From: Rhodopseudomonas faecalis
Lineage (GTDB): Bacteria > Pseudomonadota > Alphaproteobacteria > Rhizobiales > Xanthobacteraceae
Reading direction: 5' to 3'
Assembly (NCBI RefSeq): GCF_003217325.1
Contig: NZ_QJTI01000012.1
Coordinates: 1 to 64,000 of the forward strand
DNA length: 64,000 bases
Shown here: piece by piece, positions 57,794 to 64,000 of the stretch
Position numbering within the stretch: position 1 is the first letter of the stretch
Layout: each line of letters opens with the position of its first letter
Translations under genes and position numbers: made by a program
Notes under the pieces: generated by a model
What the model saw: only the letters and a program-made list of their open reading frames with translations
What the model was told of the DNA's origin: nothing
Database searches by the model: none

Positions 57794-58702
57794 TTAGCGC
57801 ACAAAACGCACCACCACCCGCTGGCCGAGCGGCACCGAGGGGCCGGGACCGTCAAACCCCACCACCACCTCCAGCACCCGGACATCGACCCGGTCACGCG
57901 GCTCATAAGGGGTGGCGCGCCGCGGCCCGAAAGCCTGTCCGATCCGGATCAGCTTGCCGGTCAGCCGGGTGCCTGGGTCGTTTTCAAAGCTGATTTCCAC
58001 CGGCTGGCCGGTGCGCAGCCGCGGCAGAAACAGTTCTTCGATCTCGGCGCGCACGATGCGCGGCGTGCCCGGCGCAAACAGAAACAGCGGCGTGACATTG
58101 AGGGTCGAGACGCCGTCGCCGGGCCGCACCATGCGGCGCACCACCACGCCGTCGGCCGGCGCCCGCACGGTGCGAAGCGCCAGCTCATAGGCCGCCGACC
58201 GCACCTGCGCCTCGGCGGTGACCACTTCGGCGCGGCGCACTTCCAGCTCGGCGGCCTGCAGATCATGCTCCGACACCGCCTGATCATAGATCTTGGTGGA
58301 GACCGCGCGGCCGGCGAGCGGCGCGATCCGGTCGCGCTCGCGGCGGGCGGCGGCGAGCCGGACCTCCTGCACTGCGACCGCGGCACGGCGATCGGCAAGC
58401 TGGGCGCGGGCAATATCGAGCTGATGCGCCGCCGGCCGATCGTCGAGCACCGCGAGCGGGTCCTGCGCGCGCACCGCCTGGCCTTCTTCCACCAGCACGG
58501 TGCTGATCACGCCGTCGCGCGGCGCGGCGATCTGCACGAGGCCGCCCTCGACATCGATCATGCCGCGCCCGACCGGCACCAGCGGCTGTTGCCCGGCCGC
58601 TGGTTCTGAACTTGATGCGTTGTTAGCGAACGCCAAAGACAGCAAAGCGGCGGTGATCACCGCCAGCGCCGCGCCGGCAATGAGGACAGGACGGGTGATC
58701 AT
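57794..58702 (-). CDS. HlyD/DevB-type periplasmic adaptor subunit
   Basis: 302 residues. N-terminal membrane anchor (about 7-26), biotinyl-lipoyl halves (IAAPRDGVISTVLVEEGQAV and RAPADGVVVRRMVRPGDGV), a helical hairpin (about 90-165) and a beta-barrel (FENDPGTRLTGKLIRIG). Membrane-fusion protein of a MacB/Dev-type exporter. Its ATG overlaps the ABC stop (TGATG). Substrate unknown. Confidence 0.9.
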   Translation of the reverse strand: MITRPVLIAGAALAVITAALLSLAFANNASSSEPAAGQQPLVPVGRGMIDVEGGLVQIAAPRDGVISTVLVEEGQAVRAQDPLAVLDDRPAAHQLDIARAQLADRRAAVAVQEVRLAAARRERDRIAPLAGRAVSTKIYDQAVSEHDLQAAELEVRRAEVVTAEAQVRSAAYELALRTVRAPADGVVVRRMVRPGDGVSTLNVTPLFLFAPGTPRIVRAEIEELFLPRLRTGQPVEISFENDPGTRLTGKLIRIGQAFGPRRATPYEPRDRVDVRVLEVVVGFDGPGPSVPLGQRVVVRFVR

Positions 58703-59460
58703 CAGGTCAGCTCCGGCACGACAAGGGGGTCGGGATTGGTAACAGCAGCGTTGCGTTCGTCGGAGGTCAGCACGCCGTCCTCGATCCGTACCACGCGATC
58801 AGCATGGGCGATCAATCGCGGGTCGTGGCTGACGCACAGCACCGTGGCGCCTTGGGCATGCGCGATCGCGTGCAGCAGCCGCGCGACATTGGCGCCGTTC
58901 TCTTTGTCGAGCGCGCTGGTCGGCTCGTCGGCAAACAGCAATTGCGGATTCTTGGCGATGGCGCGCGCCACCGCGACGCGCTGCTTTTCGCCGCCGGATA
59001 GCGCCAGCGGATAGAGCGCCGCCTTGTCGCGTAGTCCGACCGCGGCCAGCGCCTCTTCGGCGCGGGTTCGCGCCGCGCCGATCGACAGGCCGGTATATTG
59101 CAGCGGCAACACCACCTGTTCGGCCGCGGTCAGCGCCGGAAACAGATTGAAGCCTTGAAACACAAAGCCGCAATGTTCGAGCCGGAACCGGTCGATCGCC
59201 TCAAGCGGCTGATTCCACAAATCACAGCCGAGCGCATGGACCGTGCCGCCGTCGGGCCGCAGCAAGCCGCTCATCACCGCCAGCAAAGTACTTTTGCCGG
59301 AGCCCGACGGGCCGACGATCAAGGTCATCTCGCCGGGCTGCACCGCAAGATCAACGCCGCCGAGCACGCGCGTGGTGATACTGCCGCTGGTGAAGCTGCG
59401 GGTGACGGCGCTGGCGAGCAATGACGCTGGCGCGGAAGGTGTCGCGGCGCGCTTGATCAT
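58702..59460 (-). CDS. DevA/LolD-type ABC transporter ATPase
   Basis: 252 residues. Walker A GPSGSGKST, Q-loop FVFQGFNLFPALTA, signature LSGGEKQRVAVARAI, Walker B LLFADEPTSALDKE, SHDPRLIAHADRV. MacB/LolD/DevA subfamily. Starts at MIKRAATP, overlapping the permease stop (ATGA). Centre of the three-gene exporter unit. Confidence 0.92.
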   Translation of the reverse strand: MIKRAATPSAPASLLASAVTRSFTSGSITTRVLGGVDLAVQPGEMTLIVGPSGSGKSTLLAVMSGLLRPDGGTVHALGCDLWNQPLEAIDRFRLEHCGFVFQGFNLFPALTAAEQVVLPLQYTGLSIGAARTRAEEALAAVGLRDKAALYPLALSGGEKQRVAVARAIAKNPQLLFADEPTSALDKENGANVARLLHAIAHAQGATVLCVSHDPRLIAHADRVVRIEDGVLTSDERNAAVTNPDPLVVPELT

Positions 59461-60656
59461 CGCAGCAGCTCCGCAGGCTCCGTGCGTAGCAGCGGGCCGA
59501 GCGACATCAAGCCTGACACGATACTGACCAGCATCGAGAACAGCGCGGTGCCGAGCACCGCCCACCAGGTCACCGCCACCGCGACGCCGGCGGAAATGGC
59601 GATACCGACCACCAGTACCGTCGCCAGCGCGGTCACCGCAAAGCCGGCGGCACCGATCCAGGTTGCTTGTTCGAGCACCACCGCGCGTAGCGCCGGCAGT
59701 GGCACGCCGAGCGCGCGCAGCGTGGCGTATTCGCGCAGCGACGACAGCACCGCGGCGCGCAGCGTCTGGCTGGTAATCGCAACGCCGACCAGCAGACCGA
59801 GCACGGTCGAGAACAGAAAGCCGATACCCGTGCCGGATTCCAGCAGCCAATAGAGCTGAGACATTGAGGCGAGCTCATCGGGCGTCATCACCCGGAACAG
59901 GCTGCCGCCGATCTCGCGGAGTTCCTGACGCACGGCAGTGACGTCCTGGCCTGGCGCTAAGCCGGCCAGCACGTAATGCGGCGTATCGCGGCTGGCACCG
60001 CCGCGGATCTCGCGATAGGTCGCCTCCGAGACAAACACCATGGCGCCGCCGATCGCCCGAAAGCCGGTGGTGACGCCGGCGACCCGTACGCGCCGACCGT
60101 CGATCTCGGCGCCGTCGCGGACATACTCCACGCCGAGCTTGTTGAGATCGGCTTGGTCGACCAGCACGGTGCCGGCCGGCTGCAACGCCTCGCGCAGCTC
60201 ATCCGGCAGCGAGCGCGGAAACGCCAGGCTGCCGGGGCTGACATCGAGCGCCACCAGGGTGATCGCCACCCGGGCCCCCTGCGGGCCGCGCCAATCGGCG
60301 AAGGCCAGCGCCAGCCGCTCGGTGCGCTGCACCGCCGGATGGGCACGGACCCGGTTCTCGGCCCGCGGCGACAGCTCACGCGCGAGATCAAACGACGCGA
60401 CCGTCGGCTCCACCAGCCACAGATCGGCGGCGGCGTTTTCTACCACCGTGGTGGTGGTGCGGAACATGCCGAGCAAGAGCGCGATCTGCACCAGCACCAG
60501 CAGGCCGGAGAACGCCACCGCGAGCAGCGCGGCGAGATAGCGCCGCCATTCGTACAGCAAGGTGCGCCGCGCCAGCGACACGCGGCCGGTGTCGGCGCGC
60601 TCTTTGACGTTCTGATCAGCGGCGGGAGGGGAGGCGAGAGGGCGCAAGCGGACCAC
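59457..60656 (-). CDS. DevC/FtsX-type ABC transporter permease
   Basis: 399 residues. One N-terminal transmembrane helix (about 41-63), a large periplasmic domain (about 70-270) and three C-terminal helices forming the FtsX domain (about 275-395). Resembles DevC of the cyanobacterial DevBCA exporter. GTG start without a clear ribosome-binding site, 107 bp from the divergent tetR; a shorter start (GTG at 60581) is possible. First gene of the exporter operon. Confidence 0.88.
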   Translation of the reverse strand: MVRLRPLASPPAADQNVKERADTGRVSLARRTLLYEWRRYLAALLAVAFSGLLVLVQIALLLGMFRTTTTVVENAAADLWLVEPTVASFDLARELSPRAENRVRAHPAVQRTERLALAFADWRGPQGARVAITLVALDVSPGSLAFPRSLPDELREALQPAGTVLVDQADLNKLGVEYVRDGAEIDGRRVRVAGVTTGFRAIGGAMVFVSEATYREIRGGASRDTPHYVLAGLAPGQDVTAVRQELREIGGSLFRVMTPDELASMSQLYWLLESGTGIGFLFSTVLGLLVGVAITSQTLRAAVLSSLREYATLRALGVPLPALRAVVLEQATWIGAAGFAVTALATVLVVGIAISAGVAVAVTWWAVLGTALFSMLVSIVSGLMSLGPLLRTEPAELLR

Positions 60657-60671
60657 CTGAATTAAATAACC

Positions 60672-60683
60672 GAACGATCGCTC
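60672..60683. promoter_or_regulatory. candidate TetR operator between exporter and regulator
   Basis: GAACGATCGCTC, a near-palindrome centred on CGATCG, between AT-rich flanks (ATTAAATAA and TTATATAT) in the divergent promoter region. Confidence 0.4.
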
Positions 60684-60763
60684 TTATATATCCAGCCGGC
60701 AATTTCGAGTAAAGTGGCCGGCGCAACGCACTTTCAGATTTTAGGAACCAGCCTGCCGACGTG

Positions 60764-61462
60764 ATGGACCAAACAAAAACCGATAAGAAATCAGTGACTT
60801 CAACCCATAAAACGGGGCCCGCCCCGGCGCGGCGACGCCCGGGACGGCCGGTTGACCCGGCCGCGCGGGAGCGGCGGATCGCGGCGATCCTGGCCGCGGC
60901 CCGGCGCTGTTTTGCCCGTGATGGATTTTGGAAGGCCTCGATCGGCGACATCTGCCGCGAGGCGGAGATCAGCCCCGGCAATCTGTACCAATATTTCGAC
61001 AGCAAGGACGACATCGTGCTGGCGATGGCCGAGGCCGAGCGGCAGTCGATCCTGGAGCTGCTGCGCGGCTGGCTCGACACCGATGATCTCGCCGCCACCG
61101 TCGACAACTATTCCGCTCTGGTGTTCCAGGCGCCCGGCCCTGAGCAGCGCGCCGAAGCACGGCTCGCGGTCGAAGTGCTGGCCGAGGCCAGCCGCAACCC
61201 GCGTATTGCCGAAGCTTTCTGCCGCGTCGATGACGATCTGCGCCAGGCGATCGCCGATGCGATCCGCCGCGCCCAGGCCAACGGCACCGTTGACCCGGCA
61301 TTGCCGCCGGAGCCGGCGGCAACGGCGATGCTGGCGATCTATGACGGGTTGATTGGCCGGCTGGTGATCGAGCCGGCGGAAGGCTGCGACGCGCTGCTCG
61401 CCGCGGCGCGCTGCGCGGCACAGGCGCTACTGCGCCGGCCACCCACCGCGGGTTCAAGCTGA
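60764..61462 (+). CDS. TetR family transcriptional regulator
   Basis: 232 residues. N-terminal helix-turn-helix (about 35-85): RIAAILAAARRCFARDGFWKAS, ISPGNLYQYFDSKDDIV. The first 30 residues are a basic tail (PARRRPGRPVDP). The C-terminal ligand domain (TetR_C, as in BetI-like repressors) is unassigned as to ligand. Divergent from the exporter operon, which it most likely represses. Start ATG at 60764; a GTG sits directly before it at 60761. Confidence 0.9.
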   Translation: MDQTKTDKKSVTSTHKTGPAPARRRPGRPVDPAARERRIAAILAAARRCFARDGFWKASIGDICREAEISPGNLYQYFDSKDDIVLAMAEAERQSILELLRGWLDTDDLAATVDNYSALVFQAPGPEQRAEARLAVEVLAEASRNPRIAEAFCRVDDDLRQAIADAIRRAQANGTVDPALPPEPAATAMLAIYDGLIGRLVIEPAEGCDALLAAARCAAQALLRRPPTAGSS

Positions 61463-61487
61463 CGGCCGCGATTAGTTCGGGCTCGAT

Positions 61488-61722
61488 GTAGCCCGGATGG
61501 CGCGCAGCGCAATCCGGGGCCGTCAGGTCCGCGAGGCAATACCAACGGCGATTGACACCAACCACTCCGCACGTCATGGCCGGGCTCCGTCCCGGCCATC
61601 CACGTCTTTGATCTTGCAGCGCTTTCAAGACGTGGATACCCGCGACAAGCGCGGGCATGACGGTCAATGGTAGGAGCCGCTGGTATAAGAACCTGGATTT
61701 CGCTGCGCTTCATCCAGGCTAC
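61488..61722. repeat. GTAGCCCGGATG inverted repeat split by a MITE
   Basis: Left arm 61488-61519 (GTAGCCCGGATGGCGCGCAG...) and inverted right arm 61692-61722 (CCTGGATTTCGCTGCGCTTC...GGCTAC). A MITE-like element fills the space between them. Confidence 0.75.
61539..61686. repeat. MITE/REP-like element, full length reference copy
   Basis: 148 nt. Terminal inverted repeats ATACCAACGGC and GCCGCTGGTAT. Inside: hairpin TGGCCGGG..CCCGGCCA, arms CCACGTCTT..AAGACGTGG, hairpin CCCGCG-ACAA-GCGCGGG, and outer GTCATG/CATGAC. No coding capacity. Confidence 0.9.
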
Positions 61723-61746
61723 GAGACTATTCGTTCGGCAGCGCTG

Positions 61747-63369
61747 TTAGTTCAACAATCCCGGCGCCTCATGGCCGGTGCGCGACACATATTCGGTGTA
61801 GCCGCCGCCATAGGCGTGCACGCCTTCCGGCGTCAGTTCGAGCACGCGGTTCGATAGTTCGGCCAGGAAGTGACGGTCATGCGACACGAACAGCATGGCG
61901 CCTTCAAACTGCGCCAGCGCGGTGATCAGCATTTCCTTGGTCGCCATGTCGAGATGGTTGGTCGGTTCGTCCAGCACCAGGAAGTTCGGCGGGTCGTACA
62001 GCATCTTGGCCATCACCAGCCGCGCCTTCTCGCCGCCCGACAGCACCCGGCATTTCTTCTCGACGTCGTCGCCAGAGAAACCGAAGCAGCCGGCGAGCGC
62101 GCGCAGCGAGCCCTGGCCAGCCTGCGGAAACCACTCTTCCAGCGACTCGAACACGGTGAGTTCGCCGTCGATCAGGTCCATGGCGTGCTGCGCGAAGTAA
62201 CCCATCTTGACGCTGGCGCCGATCGTCACCGTGCCCTGATCCGGCTCGGTACTACCCGCGACCAGCTTGAGCAGCGTCGATTTGCCGGCGCCGTTGACAC
62301 CCATCACGCACCAGCGCTCACGGCGCCGCACCTGGAAATCAAGCCCGTCATAGATGCAGCGGCTACCATATTGCTTATGGATGCCGGCCAGCGTCACCAC
62401 GTCTTCACCGCAGCGCGGTGCCGGCGGGAAATCGAACGCGATCACCTGGCGGCGGCGCGGCGGCTCGACCTTTTCGATCTTTTCCAGCTTCTTGACCCGG
62501 CTCTGCACCTGGGCGGCGTGCGAGGCGCGCGCCTTGAAGCGCTCGATGAAGCTGATTTCCTTGGCCAGCATCGCCTGCTGGCGCTCGAACTGCGCCTGCT
62601 GCTGCTTGTCGGCGAGCGCGCGCTGCTGAGCATAGAACTCGTAGTCGCCGGAATAGGAGGTGAGCGTGCCGCCGTCGATCTCGATGATCTTGGTGACGAT
62701 GCGGTTCATGAACTCGCGGTCATGCGAGGTCATCAGCAGCGCGCCGTCATAGCCCTTCAAGAACTGTTCGAGCCAGATCAGGCTTTCGATGTCGAGGTGG
62801 TTCGACGGTTCGTCGAGCAGCATCACGTCGGGCCGCATCAACAGAATGCGGGCCAGCGCCACGCGCATCTTCCAGCCGCCGGACAATTTGCCGACGTCGC
62901 CGTCCATCATTTCCTGGCTAAAGCTGAGGCCGGCCAGCACCTCGCGGGCGCGGCCTTCGAGCGCGTAACCGTCGAGCTCCTCAAAACGGTGCTGCACCTC
63001 GCCATAGCGCTCGATGATCTGGTCCATCTCGTCGGCGCGGTCGGGATCGGCCATCGCCTGTTCGAGTTCGCGCAGCTCGGCGGCGACTTCGCTGACCGGG
63101 CCGGCGCCATTCATCACCTCGGCGACCGCGCTGCGGCCGGACATCTCGCCGACATCCTGGTTGAAATAGCCGATTGAAATGCCGCGATCGATCGAGACCT
63201 GGCCCTCGTCGGGCTGTTCGCCGCCGGTGATCAGCCGGAACAAAGTGGTTTTGCCGGCGCCGTTCGGGCCGACCAGCCCGATCTTTTCGCCGCGCAGCAG
63301 CACGGCCGAGGCCTCAATGAACAGGATCTGATGGCCGTTCTGCTTGGAGATGTTGTCGAGACGGATCAT
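61747..63369 (-). CDS. ABC-F family ATP-binding protein (YbiT/Uup-like)
   Basis: 540 residues, two ABC domains and no membrane segment, so a ribosome-acting ABC-F protein. First domain: GPNGAGKTT, LSGGWKMRVALARIL, MLLDEPSNHLDIESL. Linker helix about 240-300 (DKQQQAQFERQQAML). Second: GVNGAGKSTLL, LSGGEKARLVMAKML, FLVLDEPTNHLDMAT, SHDRHFLAEL. Members regulate translation or release stalled ribosomes; which subfamily needs phylogeny. Confidence 0.93.
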   Translation of the reverse strand: MIRLDNISKQNGHQILFIEASAVLLRGEKIGLVGPNGAGKTTLFRLITGGEQPDEGQVSIDRGISIGYFNQDVGEMSGRSAVAEVMNGAGPVSEVAAELRELEQAMADPDRADEMDQIIERYGEVQHRFEELDGYALEGRAREVLAGLSFSQEMMDGDVGKLSGGWKMRVALARILLMRPDVMLLDEPSNHLDIESLIWLEQFLKGYDGALLMTSHDREFMNRIVTKIIEIDGGTLTSYSGDYEFYAQQRALADKQQQAQFERQQAMLAKEISFIERFKARASHAAQVQSRVKKLEKIEKVEPPRRRQVIAFDFPPAPRCGEDVVTLAGIHKQYGSRCIYDGLDFQVRRRERWCVMGVNGAGKSTLLKLVAGSTEPDQGTVTIGASVKMGYFAQHAMDLIDGELTVFESLEEWFPQAGQGSLRALAGCFGFSGDDVEKKCRVLSGGEKARLVMAKMLYDPPNFLVLDEPTNHLDMATKEMLITALAQFEGAMLFVSHDRHFLAELSNRVLELTPEGVHAYGGGYTEYVSRTGHEAPGLLN

Positions 63370-63472
63370 GGCACCGGCGAGGAATTAAAGAAGGAAGGCG
63401 CGGCCTTAGCCGGTTTGCCGGTGGCAGGGAAGGGGCGGACGCGCAATCCGCACCCGTGAGCGGGCAAAAAGC

Positions 63473-63862
63473 TCAACCGCTGATCACATCGCCTTCGCAG
63501 AACAGCCAGCGGCCCTTGCGCATCCGGAACCTGGAGCGCTCGTGGTGGCGCGCCTCCGGGTTGGGACCGCGCCGAAACCGCGCGATGAATTCCACGGTGC
63601 CCTCTTTGCCATTGTCGGAGGCGGCGAGCACCTGCAGCCCGGTGAACAGGCTGGAGCTCATCCAGTCGCAATTGGCGGCGTGGGAGAATTCGTCGCGGTA
63701 TTTCGGGTCGGTGGTGTCCCAGACATAGTCGAAATTGCTGGTGGCAAACGCGGTGTAGCGCGAGCGCATCAGCGCTTCCGGCGAGGCGGCAGCCGCCCGC
63801 CCGGCGAGCAGCGGCTCGCAGCATTGCTCATAGGGTTTACCGGAGCAGCAGGGGCATTCCAT
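63473..63862 (-). CDS. YchJ family protein with SEC-C zinc motif
   Basis: 129 residues. N-terminal SEC-C metal-binding motif CPCCSGKPYEQCC (residues 3-15), then the YchJ NTF2-like domain: ALMRSRYTAFATSNFDYVWDTTDPK and EGTVEFIARFR. UPF0225 family, function unknown; the SEC-C motif hints at ribosome or SecB-type contacts. Start at MECPCC with GAGG 10 nt upstream. Confidence 0.9.
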   Translation of the reverse strand: MECPCCSGKPYEQCCEPLLAGRAAAASPEALMRSRYTAFATSNFDYVWDTTDPKYRDEFSHAANCDWMSSSLFTGLQVLAASDNGKEGTVEFIARFRRGPNPEARHHERSRFRMRKGRWLFCEGDVISG

Positions 63863-63914
63863 CGCCAAAAACCTCGCCTCATCTGCAGATGCGGCGCAAA
63901 ACCGCATTGTTTCC

Positions 63915-63951
63915 CTACAGCTTCGGTTCTGCGAACGAACCAAAGCTGTAG
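63915..63951. terminator. CTACAGCTT hairpin near the window end
   Basis: CTACAGCTTCGGTTC (63915-63929), loop TGCGAAC, GAACCAAAGCTGTAG (63937-63951) with one mismatch, followed by TCTATTGTTTT. No gene on the plus strand ends here, so it is more likely a repeat or regulatory palindrome; TTTTGACGCATTTTCTTGAC just after it looks like the start of another dispersed intergenic repeat that continues past the window. Confidence 0.45.
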
Positions 63952-64000
63952 TCTATTGTTTTGACGCATTTTCTTGACGCGAACCGATAGCCACTTCGCT

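Noticed and set aside
63915-63951. LexA (SOS) box at GTTC-N7-GAAC
   Set aside because: The alphaproteobacterial SOS box is a direct repeat (GTTC-N7-GTTC); here the halves are inverted and belong to a longer hairpin.

Overview
The window is high-GC alphaproteobacterial chromosome. Protein sequences and gene order point to the Bradyrhizobium/Rhodopseudomonas group (Nitrobacteraceae), most likely Rhodopseudomonas or a close relative: the MatB product is 503 residues and very similar to the R. palustris enzyme, DivL carries Tyr in place of the kinase His, and ptsN-hpf-rpoN-lptBAC-rnd is arranged as in other alphaproteobacteria. I see no rRNA, CRISPR array, intact insertion sequence, prophage or plasmid function. 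The region is mostly housekeeping core, interrupted by short palindromic intergenic repeats.

Layout. 0.1-5.8 kb: leuB, an MFS permease, sodC, a Tat-exported molybdopterin oxidoreductase with its cytochrome b partner, and a fasciclin-domain protein. 6.2-9.7 kb: an XRE/shikimate-kinase-like regulator of BzdR/BoxR type with a TGCA-N6-TGCA operator, an SDR dehydrogenase and malonyl-CoA synthetase. 10.1-15.6 kb: mutM divergent from ubiE-ubiB, then coaBC (with an unusual N-terminal ribbon-helix-helix domain) and dut. 15.9-28.4 kb: divL, a tsaE-amgK fusion, a PilZ protein, murU, addB, addA and trxA, all on the plus strand and several with 4-nt start/stop overlaps. 28.6-40.9 kb: minus-strand block aroA-cmk-rpsA-sppA-ihfB-lapA-trpF-trpB-trpA-accD-folC, with a plus-strand acyltransferase between aroA and cmk. 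41.0-43.1 kb: a TIGR02300-type acidic protein, two identical tRNA-Ala(GGC) genes and a class III CoA-transferase. 43.2-48.1 kb: ugpBAEC glycerol-3-phosphate importer behind a PhoB-box-like site. 48.2-51.1 kb: a small heat-shock protein behind a ROSE-like RNA thermometer, a DUF1150 protein and a DUF4407 membrane/coiled-coil protein. 51.3-57.7 kb: ptsN-hpf-rpoN-lptB-lptA-lptC-rnd (minus strand). 57.8-61.5 kb: HlyD-ABC-FtsX efflux operon divergent from a TetR regulator. 61.7-63.9 kb: an ABC-F protein and a YchJ protein.

How the genes connect. DivL, a cluster of five GANTC (CcrM) sites in front of it and a perfect TTAA-N7-TTAA CtrA-type box at cmk/rpsA suggest cell-cycle control running through this window. 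AmgK and MurU together form the MurNAc-recycling shortcut to UDP-MurNAc. AddAB, MutM and Dut are genome maintenance. LptABC, RpoN, HPF and PtsN are the usual envelope/nitrogen/stationary-phase cluster. The least ordinary items are the RHH-CoaBC fusion, the BzdR-like regulator beside matB, the AccD that has lost three of four zinc-ribbon cysteines, the thermosensor leader of hsp20, and a family of at least seven MITE/REP-like elements, two of them nested inside other palindromic repeats.
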